Assembly: GCF_019320115.1 (NCBI RefSeq)
Contig: NC_089582.1
Coordinates: 118,070,657 to 118,134,656 of the forward strand
Length of the DNA stretch: 64,000 nt
Reading direction: 5' to 3'
From: Miscanthus floridulus
Lineage: Eukaryota; Streptophyta; Magnoliopsida; Poales; Poaceae
Below the pieces are notes generated by a model that was given only the letters and a program-made list of their open reading frames with translations, did no database searches and was not told the origin of the DNA. Positions 22,063 through 32,956 of the stretch are shown here, piece after piece. Numbering within the stretch: the first letter of the stretch is position 1; each line of letters opens with the position of its first letter. The position numbers were made by a program, and so were the translations under genes.

Positions 22063-24900
22063 ATGGTCATCATCTCTGGCTCCATGGCTACGCCCAACGG
22101 CCTCACGTTCACCGTCGGCCAGATCACTTGGACCACCGGCCCTAATGTCTCCATCGCCATGACCGCGGAGGAGGCGTGGATTCAACCCGCGCCGACGACT
22201 ACTTCACCTACATCGGCTACGGCTCCGACCACGGTGAACACGGCTCCGACCACGGTGAACACGGCTCCGACTACGACGAGCACGGCTCCGACCACGATGG
22301 ATCTGGCTCCGACCACGGTACATCTGGCTCTGACCACGCCTACAGCCACGCCGACAACCCGTCATCCGCTTCCCTGCTACAGAGGAAAGCAGATCGACGA
22401 CACCGACCTGCTCGACTCCATCGATCGGGTCGGCATCAAACTCGCTGAAACCCTAGCTCTGGTAAGTACGATTCAAAGCCAACCTAATGAGCAGGTAACA
22501 GCTCCCCACAACAGATCTATCCGACTAGCTCGGGCCAGTCGTCCTGCACGACTTGGAACAGATCTTGTGGTCGTATCTACTCCTGAGGGGCGCTCCGCTC
22601 GTCGCCAGCCAACCTTCGCGACGGGTCTCCGACTCTACGAGTACGAAGTCCCAACGGAGAACCGCCAGGTCCAGCCCTATGGCCTGCGAAACGCTGCCTC
22701 CAGCTACGCGTACAACCTACGATGCCGCTCGGATCTATGTCCTATACACCGATCTCGGCCGAAGCCATGCAACATCGTCAACATGGTCCGAATTGAAGAT
22801 TATCAAGAAGGATCCGTCCACACAGTCCGAGAGGGTGACTCCAGCTCCTCATCCGGCATCGCATCCAACGCATCTGTCCACACCGAGCTTCAGCGTCACG
22901 AAGATGAAGGCGTCAAATACGATCTGGATCTACCAGACCACGCCCCGGTTTTCCCCCAATTTCCGTCTTTCCTGCCAAGACGAGGGGATTTGATCCATGT
23001 TGTCAGCAACGACGAGCCGCCAGCAGTTGGCGAAACAGAACAAGAAAAGACTGCACGCGAAGCACGCAATATTGACCGGTTTAATCGCCGGCAAATCAAA
23101 GCTGAAGCAAACCAGGAGGCACGACGCATAAGGCTCCGACCACATGACCTCAACAATGCTTTCGACAGGGTGGGGGACAAACAAGTCTTCAAGACCCCAA
23201 GCGCCAACGTAGCCGTCGCCATGGCGACAATGCAGTGGTTGCCCAACACTCCCGAGACCCAAGCAGTCCGTGATGACATACAAGCTTATCTGACAGCTGC
23301 TATGGCTCAGACCGCAGAGATGAATCAAGCCCGGGCTCCATCCGTTTCTATCGAATCAAGCCACAGCCGCCAATACTCAAGTCGCTCACAGCCACTCAAC
23401 CAACGTGGCTCGCGCAATAATGACCCATCGGACAACCGTCAAGGCGGAAACGGTGGTCATGATGGTGGTCGAGACGACAACCGCCGCCGGGAGGATAACC
23501 GCCACGACGTTCGAGGCGACAACCACCGAGATAACTGTGACAATTGCCGTGATAACCACGGTCGTAGGGCTAATCCAGATGGCAATCGAGATCGCCGCGA
23601 TGGCAATAACGATCTCCGCCATTACCTCGTTGGACGTGATCTACGCGCTCGCATCAACCAGAGAGCCAACGATCGTGCATCCCATGAAAGCTATCGCCGT
23701 ATGGAATATGACACTGCCCATGGCCCACCGGGTTTGAAGCAGTTCACTCCACACCTTCGCCAAGTCATATGGCCCAAGAATTTCAAACTCGAGAAACTTC
23801 AGAAGTACGACGGCAAGGAAAACCCCGAATTATGGGTCATGCTCTACGAAATTGCGTGTCGCTCAGCCATGGCTGACGAGCACGTCATGTCTAACTACTT
23901 CCCAGTCGCTGTTGGTCATGCAGGTCACCAATGGCTGGTTAGCTTGCCAGCGAATTATTTTGACTCTTGGCAGGAGCTCAGGCAGGCCTTCATCGACAAT
24001 TTCATCGCTACTTGTGAACAACCCGGCAACAAGTATGACCTGCAACGGATCCGAGATCGGAAGGATGAACCACTACGCGAGTACGTTCGGCGTTTCTCGG
24101 AGATGCGCATCAAGGTCCCATCAATCTCCGACAACGAAGTAATCGAGGCTTTCGTCACCGGCCTCCGGTTCCACGATGCCCTAAGAGACAAGCTCCTCCG
24201 GAAGAGACCCGAATCAGTAACAGCGCTTTTGGCCACCGCTAAGAAATACGCGGACGCTGACGACGCTAAAAAGATAATCGTTGAAGAAGCAGCAAGGGTT
24301 CCACGCTCCGACCACCCTCCACACCGCGACGATTACCACAGCAATCGTGGTCGGAACGACAATTTTGACCGTCGCAACCAGCGCAACGACTCCCGCGACC
24401 ATCGTGATCAACGTAATTAGCGGTGCAACCGCCGTGACGATTACAGGAGCAAGCACGCTCGGGAAGATGACGGCGAGGTCAATACCATGAAAAAGGGCGG
24501 TGGACGTCGTAACTACGAGGACGACTACGCCAAAGCATTGAAGGGGCCCTGCCGGCTCCATCCTAAGTCGAACCACACCATGGAGAATTGCCGCGTCCTC
24601 AAGACTATCTACACACGTCAACAGGCTCCGGATACGTCCGACAAGCCTAACGACGTGGGGGAACAGCGCAACGAGGACAACAACGATGATGATGTAGACC
24701 CTCGTCATAAATACGTCAAGCCGACTGATCGCGTGCACACCATCATCGGCGGCAAGGTGTCCATTGAGACCAAACGAGAACGCAAGCTGCTCGCCCACGC
24801 TTGCTTGAACGTGGCAAACACCGACGACCTTCTCACCGATCCGTGGCTTCCTCCGTGGTCTCACCGTGAAATCTACTTCAGCAGGAAGGACCAATGGGCC
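22063..24900 (+). pseudogene. gag region of the inner Tat element
   Basis: ATG 22063 (MVIISGSMATPNG) starts the frame. A degenerate Thr/Pro/Ala repeat (TAPTTVN units) lies at 22190-22360, and a long Arg/Asn/Asp-rich basic stretch at 23395-23640. The gag core has KLEKLQKYDGKENPELWVM, WLVSLPANYFDSW and LREYVRRFSEM (about 23780-24110). A TAG at 24418-24420 breaks the frame, which continues unchanged afterwards through CRLHPKSNHTMENC, a partial zinc-knuckle-like Cys/His cluster. The protein would form the particle. Confidence 0.85.
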
Positions 24901-27900
24901 GCCATACCCGAGCCAGGGCGTTTTCCCCTGGTCCTCGATCCTTGTATCAACAAGGTTCAATTCAACAAGGTACTGATAGACGGCGGCAGCTCCATTGATA
25001 TACTGTTCAAGAACAGCCTGCCCGCTCTGAAAATAGCCCAGGCAGACCTGAAGCCGTATGAGGCACAGTTCTGGGGCGTTCTCCCCGAACAGAGCTCCAC
25101 ACCTCTCGGGCAGATCACGCTACCTGTGCAATTTGGGACTCCGGACCACTTTCGCACCGACTACGTCAACTTCGTGGTCGCTGACTTCGACGGCACCTAC
25201 CATGCTATTCTTGGTCGACCGTCTCTCACCAAGTTCATGGCCATACCTCATTACAGGTATCTGGTGCTCAAGATGCCTACTGAGAAAGGAGTTTTAACCC
25301 TCAGGGGCAACGTATACGCAGCTTATACCTGCGAGGATGACAGCTTCAAAATAGCAGAGGCCCACGACCTCTCTATTCGCATGGCCGAGACCATGATCGA
25401 CGCTAAGAAAACCTCGGCCGATCACCTGGAGATCCCAGAGCTCGAGGCTCCACGCAAGAACATCAGGTCCAAGGAGCACAAGACGATCCAGCTGGTCGAG
25501 GGCGATCCCAACAAAACGGCCCTCATCAGGGCCGACCTGGATCCCAAATAGGAAGACGCGCTCGTCAGGTTCTTGAGGGGCAACGTGGATGTGTTTGCAT
25601 GGAAACCTTCCGACATGCCTGGTGTACCTCGGAACTTGATTGAGCACTCCTTAAATGTCAACAGCAAGGCCAAACCAATTAAGCAGAAGCTACGATGGTT
25701 CGCTCGTGACAAAAAGGAGGCGATTAGGGTAGAAGTTATGCGGCTTTTGGCAGCCGGATTTATCAAAGAAGTGTATCATCCGGAATGGTTAGCCAACCCG
25801 GTTCTTGTACGCAAAAAGAATAATGAATGGAGAATGTGCGTTGATTACACTGATCATAATAAACACTGCCCTAAGGACCCCTTTGGCTTACCTCGCATAG
25901 ACGAGGTCATAGATTCAACCGCCAGTTGCGAGCTGCTTTCCTTTCTCGATTGCTACTCTGGTTATCACCAGATCGCTCTTAAAAAGGACGACCAGATCAA
26001 GACATCTTTCATCACGCCTTTCGGCGCCTACTGCTACACGACTATGTCGTTCGGGCTCAAAAACGCCGGTGCTACCTACCAACGCGCTATACAGGCCTGC
26101 CTCAACGACGAGATAACAGACGGCCTCGTCGAGGCTTACGTCGACGATGTAGTTGTCAAAACCAAGGAAGCACATACCCTTATTGACAATCTAGAACGCA
26201 CTTTCGTAGCCCTTAATACGTTCCAATGGAAATTAAACCCAAAGAAGTGCATGTTGCTCGGCAACGTCGTCAGTTACGATAGCATACGCCCTAACCCGGA
26301 GAAAGTCAAAGCTGTCTTAGACATGAAGCCCCCAAAAAAGGTGAAGGATGTCCAGAAGCTTACCGACTGCATGGCTGCTCTAAGCCGTTTCATATCAAGA
26401 TTAGGAGAAAAAGGACTACCATTCTTCAAACTACTCAAAGCGTCCGAGAACTTTGAGTGGTCGGAGGAAGCAGACGCTGCCTTCATGCAGTTGAAACAAT
26501 ACCTCACGTCACCTCCGGTACTTACTGCTCCCAGAGAAGACGAAACTCTCCTACTTTACATTGCGGCAACCGATCGGGTGGTTTCCACTACAATGGTGGT
26601 CGAGCGCGACGAGCCGGGCCACGCCTACAAGGTACAGCGGCCAATTTATTTCATTAGTGAGGTACTCAACGAATCCAAGACCAGGTACCCACAGATTCAG
26701 AAACTGCTCTACGCCATACTGATAACATCCTGAAAGTTGAGACATTACTTCGATGGATATCGTGTGGTGGTCATGACCGAGTATCCTTTGGGGGACATCA
26801 TTCGCAATAAGGATGCAAACGGGCGCATCGTCAAATGGGCAATGGAGCTATGCCCCCTTTCCTTAGAATTTGCAAGCCGTACTACAATCAAGTCTCAGGC
26901 ACTCGTCGATTTCATCGTCGAGTGGACAGACTTAAGCACGCCTGCCTCTCCGGGATCCAACGAATATTGGACGATGTACTTCGACGGTTCTCTCAACATC
27001 GACGGTGCAGGAGCAGGAGTTCTTTTCATGTCACCATCCAAGGAGCAGCTCCGGTACGTCCTCAGGATTTATTTCCCAGCATCTAATAATGCCGCCGAGT
27101 ATGAAGCATGCCTGCATGGTCTACGCATTGCGGTTGAGCTTGGAGTTAAACGTCTCTATGTCTATGGAGATTCGGCTCTGGTCATCAACCAACTCAACAA
27201 GGACTGGAACACGACCAGTGAAAAGATGGACGCATATTGCAAATCGATAAGAAAGCTGGAAGGCAGGTTCTATGGCATCGAGTACATACACGTGGTCCGG
27301 GACAAGAACCAGGCAGCGGATGCGTTGTCAAAGTTAGGATCATCCCGAGCCAAAATCCCACATGGCGTATTCGTCCAAGACCTGCTCACGCCTTCCATTG
27401 AAGACGAAGATTCAACGACCGACAAAGTTTCAGACCAGCAATTAGTGGCTACGGTTTCGGCGTCGAGCACAACCGAGCCGCTTCCGACCACTCATGAGCC
27501 GGACTGGAGAACGCCTTTCATCAAGTACTTGACAGATGGTAGCGGTTATATCGATCGAACAGAAAATGAGCGCCTGATGCGTCGTAGTAAGCAGTATCTG
27601 CTCGTCGATGGCAAGTTATGGCGCAAAAACGCTAAGGAGGAAATCTTGATGAAGTGTATAACCCAGGAGGAAGGCGAGCATCTCCTAGACCAAATCCACT
27701 CTGGCTCCTGCGGCAACCACGCGGCCTCAAGAACACTGGTCGGTAAGGCTTTCTGAGCAGGGTTCTATTGGCCGTCAGCAGTGGCCGACACAGAGAAGCT
27801 AGTCTGCCGCTGTGAGGGTTGTCAGTTCTTCTCCAAGAGAATCCATGTACCAGCATATGAGATCCAGAGGATTCTAGCCTCTTGGCCCTTCGCATGCTGG

Positions 27901-28743
27901 GGACTGGACATGATCGGGCCTTTCAAACCAGCTCCTGGGAAATTTACATGCGTCTTCATGCTAATTGATAAGTTTTCTAAGTGGATAGAATATATGCCTC
28001 TGGTACAGGCATCCTCAGAGAAAGCTGTCACATTTCTCGACCAGGTCATCCACCGTTTTAGCATGCCCAACAGCATCATTACTGATCTGGGTACTCAGTT
28101 CACCGAGAACACTTTTTGGGACTTCTGCGATGAAAGGAGCATAGTTGTAAAATACGTCTCGGTGGCGCATCCTAGAGCTAATGGACAAGTCGAGCGGGCA
28201 AATGGCATGATCTTGGACGCATTGAAGAAGAGGATGTACAGAGAAAACGATAAAGCTCCTGGAAGATGGCTCAAGGAGTTACCAGCCGTGGTCTGGGGCC
28301 TCCGAACTCAGCCCAGTCGTAACACCGGCATCTCACCATACTTTATGGTTTACGGCGCTGAGGCAGTCCTCCCACCAGATATAGCTTTCAGATCAGCACG
28401 GGTAGAGAACTTCGACGAAGGCAAGGTCAATGAAGTACGGGAGCTAGAAGTCAACAGCGCAGAGGAGAAAAGGCTTGATTCTTGCGTACGCACGGCCAAA
28501 TACCTTGCTGTTTTGCGCAGGTACTACAACAAGAACGTTAAAGAGCATTTCTTCATGGTCGGGGACTTAGTCCTAAAGTGGAAGACGAACCAGGCTAGTG
28601 TCCACAAACTCGCAACCCTATGGGAGGGACCCTTCATGATCAAGGAAGTCACACGTCCAACGTCTTACAGGTTAGCTCATCTGGATGGCACGGACGTACC
28701 GAACTCATGGCACATCGACAAGCTTAGACGTTTCTATGCTTAA
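24901..28743 (+). pseudogene. pol of the inner Tat element: protease, RT, RNase H, integrase
   Basis: Same frame as gag to the TAA just after 28740. Protease has VLIDGGSSIDILF (about 24973). RT has NEWRMCVDYTDHNKHCPKDP and the catalytic YVDD (about 26137). RNase H has YFDGSLNIDGAGAG, AAEYEACLHGL, YGDSALV and ADALSKLG, so D-E-D-D residues are present. Integrase has an HHCC finger (LLDQIHSGSCGNH ... CRCEGC), then WGLDMIGPF, ITDLGTQF and ANGQVERANGM. The second block usually reads DNGTQF; here Asn is Leu. Stops are TAG 25549-25551, TGA 26731-26733 and TGA 27754-27756, with no frameshift over 6.7 kb. Inactive as read. Confidence 0.9.
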
Positions 28744-29355
28744 CTACTGAGATATGTACTCTACTTGTATTTTTGATTTACTTTACTAAAGAATTATGAT
28801 TTCTCCGACCACTCTAATGTGTCACTCCGAATTTTATGGTTATTCCAATTTAAGCCAGTACAAGCCGACCACCACTCCTTCTATGGTTTTCGGAGCAGGC
28901 CCTGTCTCCGGTTCCTCCCAACACGTGCACGGGATCCGCTCTCTACGTTGCGGGTGATCGGTGGGTCCCCCCCTGGTTTGACTTGTCTGCGCCCACGTGT
29001 GCATAGGTCATAGTACCTCACACTCCGACCACATGCCACACTAGGGCCGCACAAACTTTTCAGGATGACGTGTCGAGCAAAACGGTACAACTAAACAGAA
29101 CGTTAACACGTTCCCACTTAGTTACACCAATAAAAAATTTCAAGCTTAAAGTGCGTTTTGTATAAAACAAACAAGCTTATAATGATATACAGTTACGTTA
29201 TTACAAGCTTGCCTGAAGAGGCTTAAGTTTACAATAACACAACTATGTCCTCCTTCTACAGCTCTAAGCCTATTACATTGGCTGGTTGGGGCGCATGGCA
29301 TTTACTGCTCGCCGCCTCTGATACCCTACTCGAGTCTTGGGGACTCTTGAGCTAG
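28744..29355. other. Spacer between pol and the antisense gene
   Basis: About 0.6 kb, partly AT-rich, with no coding sequence recognised. The 3' ends of the two convergent genes meet here. Confidence 0.5.
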
Positions 29356-32300
29356 TCAAGCTGAAGGGGATGGCCCCACCGGTGCCTTGCTGGTCGAGAC
29401 CGTAGGCTTCGTTGGTTGGCTTGCAGCTGACGGCATTTCCAGCTGGCTTGTCGATGGCATACCCTGCACAGGTGCTGTCCCACCTCCACACAGGTTAATA
29501 TCGCCAATTATCTTTGACGACAAGTCCAGCTGGGCCGTCCGAAGCTCTTTGGCCTTGTCTGGGTCTATCTCCTTTGGGTACCCAGCCTCCAAGCGTTTGA
29601 GATCGATCAGGGGGTAGTGAGCACGCACCATGCTTAGCACATGGGCACCCGTGTACTCACCCGCCTCCTTCACGAAGTCTTGGAACCATCCCCATGCTTG
29701 CTTGCATCTCTCGACCAGTCCGAGCTGGGGCATCCTTAGCTCTTCCTCTGTGAGCGCCGGGTCGATAAGGTCGAGGATGGGCACAATGCCAGTTGCCATT
29801 TCTTGGCACCGCTTGTTCCACGTGTCCCGCTCCTCGGTGGTCTTAAGGCATTGTGCTTTCCAGTCGTCACGTTCCTTGATCACGACCTCCAGGTACCTCT
29901 TGGCATTGACTTTCAAAACTGAAAACAGTACAAGACATCAAACGTGATGACACGACAAGGCAAGGTGGGCAATAGAATGAGAAAGGTGGTCTGGAGTGCT
30001 TACTTTTCAGGTCATCCTTCATTCTGGTAGTGTGGTCTTGGAGTTCCGACTGGCTGCATGCCAGTTTCTCGTTGTCCTCCTTCAGGTGACCACATTCTGC
30101 AAGCACACAGCTGTTCTCCCCCTGGAGGCGGGTCACTTCAGCTTCTAAACCTGCATTACAGCTATTACTGCCAAGAACAAAATAACACAAGTCCCGCACT
30201 TGCTATGATACGGTGAAAACTTACCTGTTTTCTCCTGCTCTCTGTTTTGAGCTGGCCAACCAGGTTTTGGTTCTGTGCTTCTCGGTCTGTCCTCTCCTGG
30301 TCGACGGCTTCAAGTTGGCGCCGTAGGCATTCCACTTCAGCCATCAGCTCCTTATTGGTCGTCGTGATTCCTTCTATCTGGTCAAAGCACCTTTTTCGGT
30401 ATCTTGCAGTTTTCATCAAGTCCTGCATATAGACAAGCTACGTCAGACAGTTCGACTACACAACAGGGTCAAGGACTCAAGCCAAATATACCTGGACTTC
30501 CGTCACCAGACGCTTGGCCGCCCGTTCGACTCTTAAGGTCTCTTCGACCTCTGGGATTTCCTCGTGCATGACCCATTCGTCGTTCCGATAGCGCGACACA
30601 TATACATGTTGTCGCCTATCTTGGGGACGGCCCAGGACTTCTTCCACTTCATCCTCTTCAGCCTCCTGTTCGGGAGGCGGCACTGGTCTGGAGTTCGTAG
30701 ACTCCACGACCACCAGGGCTTTCCCGCGAGCCATCGCGTCGGCAACCATGTTCTGGGCAACTTCTGGCTGCTGCCCCTCGGCTAGATCTAGCTCCCTTGG
30801 CGCCGTGGTATCCGCCTCAGCAGGTTTCGTGCTTGGAGCTATTGTCTTCTGCTCGGTTGTCTTCTTGACCAGCTGCTCGGGGACTGGCGTCTGGTCGTCC
30901 GCCTACTGAGGCCCAAGCGGAGTCCCTGCCATGGGCTCCTCCATGGCTGGTTGCTGAGCAGTTTGTCCTGCTATTGTTGGTGAGGACGTTCCGCACCCAG
31001 CTAGCTGGTCGGGGCTTTCGGTGGACGCCGATCTAATGAATTCAGAGACAAATTCAGAAGATAATAGCATCCAATGCAAAATGCAAAGCTTACATCAAAA
31101 ATATAGATACTTATAGTTTCGACTTGTGGAAGGATGTGGCGAAGGAACGTCTCCTCGACCGCCCCTGCTCCGCTTGCTCGGCAGTTTCCACCGGGATTTG
31201 TTCAACCTCCGGTACGGGCGTCGGAGTATGATGCGGCATGTTTCCTTCGTCTATCCTCTGTGTTGCAGTGGGCGGTGCTGTGACCACTGCTGGCCCAGAG
31301 GAGACACCCTGCTCTGTCGGTCCCACCTGCCTTCTCCTCTTTCAAGGGATGAGACGGAAGATGTCCGCATCCTCTGCTTCGTCGTCCGACAGGGGGAAGA
31401 TGGCTTGACGTTGTTTGCTGGCAGCCGGACGCTTGCCAGTAGCTCTGGTCGAGGCGTCCTCTACGGTCTCGAGTACCGCCTAGTGAACGTCGTCGGTCCT
31501 GGCGCTGGTCTGGGCGGCTGGGCTGGTAGCTTGCGGCCATTCTACACCAGGGGGAGGCGATACGAACACTCCTGCCCGGTCACAGCCATTACACTGAGAC
31601 ACAAAATGAAGGAAAAGACAGTTATTTTCTTGATACAACATGACTCTACAGTTAAAAGGAGGCGTCATTTACCTTTGGGGGAGGTCGAGCCAGCTTGAAG
31701 GCGTGCTCGATGGCGTTCAGTGCAACATAATTGGGATCGGCCAGATTAAACAGCTCTCCAATCCTGGCCTTGATCTCCGTCTTGTCGAGCGGCTCTTTCC
31801 TGGTCCTTGTCGGATCCGCGCCCCCTTGGTACTCGAAGCTAGGATGAATCCTTTTCTGGCATGGCTGAATTCGTCGGCTAATGAAGTTGCCGACCACGCT
31901 CGGGCCATCAAGCCGTCCCCACGGGATCATCCCGAGCAGTTCGGCGATCTGTTCCAAGTTCTTGGGCTTCTCCGACCAGCTATTTTTCTTCTCTGGAATT
32001 AGCCCCACGTCGCACAGAGTGATGGTGTTCGGCTCTTCACGGATGTAGAACCATTTCTTGTACCACTCGTCCAATGAGGTGTTCCAGGGACAGTGCAGGT
32101 ATTGGGCCTTCATGCCGTCACGTAGGTTCAGGTAGACGCCTCCGGCGATCTTCGAGCCACCGCTCCCTTTTTTTCGAAGACAGAACAGGTGGCGAAAGAG
32201 GTCGAAATGGGGCTGGAAGCCACCATACGCCTCGCAGAGATGGATGAAGGTAGAGACGAGAAGAATCGAGTTGGGATGCAGATTGCAAATCCCAATCTCG

Positions 32301-32557
32301 TAGTACAAGCAGAGACCCTGAAGGAAAGGGTGCACTGGAATCCCAAAACCCCGTTTGAAGAAATCTTCGAAAACCACGATCTCACCTGGTTGTGGATCGG
32401 GGAAGCTTTCTCCTTCCGGTGCGCGCCATCCAGCGAGGGCTTTGTTGTGGAGCACCCCCATGGCGACGAGGTCTTCGATGGTTTGCTCGTTGCTCCGAGA
32501 CTTCCACCACTCCTTCGCCATGATTCCGCCTTTCTTCTGGGTGTCTCTCCTCGCCAT
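29356..32557 (-). pseudogene. Antisense multi-exon gene of the Tat element (gypsy-type transposon domain protein)
   Basis: Starts at the ATG ending at 32557 (MARRDTQKKGG). The first exon holds a domain like Pfam 'putative gypsy type transposon': PGEIVVFEDFFKRGFGIP, then FIHLCEAYGGFQPHFDLFR and NTSLDEWYKKWFY. GT-AG introns are visible at 31594-31672, 30423-30491, 30151-30224 and 29919-30003, and another probably near 31030-31110. The middle is Pro/Gln/Glu-rich. The exons at 29919-30420 are coiled-coil-like (NKELMAEVECLRRQLEAV). The last exon is alpha-helical, then Ser/Pro-rich. Stops near 31490 (TAG), 31340 (TGA) and 30905 (TAG), and a probable 1-bp indel near 30240, break it. Its role in the element is unknown. 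Confidence 0.75.
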
Positions 32558-32692
32558 TACTCTGTCCTTTCTAGGGGGGTGGATGTGGTGGCAAGGGGAT
32601 TTGGCGATGTTTATCGGAGGAATAGGGTTTGGCAAGAGGAAGACGAAGGTGGCGGCGGCGAATGACGATGGGGAACGGTGACAGTAACTTGC

Positions 32693-32712
32693 CAGATCTA
32701 TATTATAAATAA
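32693..32712 (-). promoter_or_regulatory. TATA region of the antisense gene
   Basis: Minus strand reads TTATTTATAATATAG, about 140 bp upstream of the antisense ATG, followed by a pyrimidine-rich leader. It sits at the very junction with the outer LTR. Confidence 0.45.
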
Positions 32713-32903
32713 CAAAGAGTACCCCCACTACAGACTTTGAGCACCTAGGCTCATGAATAAAGTCATCGACCGACCCCGACTGGACATAGGGCACGTTGCC
32801 TGAACCAGTATAAATCCGGTGTCATTGAGTGCTAGGCCACCACCGATCACAACGTACAGCAAAACTACAAATATTTACTAGTTGGTCACTTTCTGCATCG
32901 ACA
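32711..32903 (+). repeat. 5' LTR of the gag-only element, second part
   Basis: Matches the end of the 3' LTR (38655-38832) from ACAGACTTTGAGCACCTAGG through GGTCACTTTCTGCA to CGACA. It contains a GAATAAAG word (32754) that could serve in polyadenylation. Start is approximate because the junction has a run of C. Confidence 0.85.
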
Positions 32904-32925
32904 GTTGGCACCATCCATGGGGAAG
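32904..32925 (+). promoter_or_regulatory. Probable primer binding site of the gag-only element
   Basis: Directly after the LTR terminus CGACA comes GTTGGCACCATCCATGG. Position demands a primer site; I cannot name the tRNA with confidence. Confidence 0.4.
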
Positions 32926-32956
32926 ACATTGTACGTTCAACACTCTTGGTCATCGA

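Larger units (their letters stand above)
21543..32710 (+). mobile_element. Tat-lineage Ty3/gypsy retrotransposon nested in the 5' LTR, lacking a 3' LTR
   Basis: Contains a 473-bp LTR, primer site, gag-pol (22063-28743), a spacer and an antisense gene (29356-32557, minus). An antisense gene between pol and the 3' LTR is a known habit of Grande/RIRE2-type Tat elements. No second LTR is found: the promoter side of the antisense gene runs straight into the outer LTR at about 32711. No matching 5-bp duplication is visible at the two junctions, so the 3' end was probably deleted. Confidence 0.85.

Noticed and set aside
22176..22448. Gly/Ser/Asp-His repeat protein on the plus strand
   Set aside because: It is a frame shadow of the Thr/Pro-repeat part of the inner gag.
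31126..32681. Plus-strand frames of 105-190 codons
   Set aside because: All are opposite the antisense gene exons, which carry the recognisable domain and introns.
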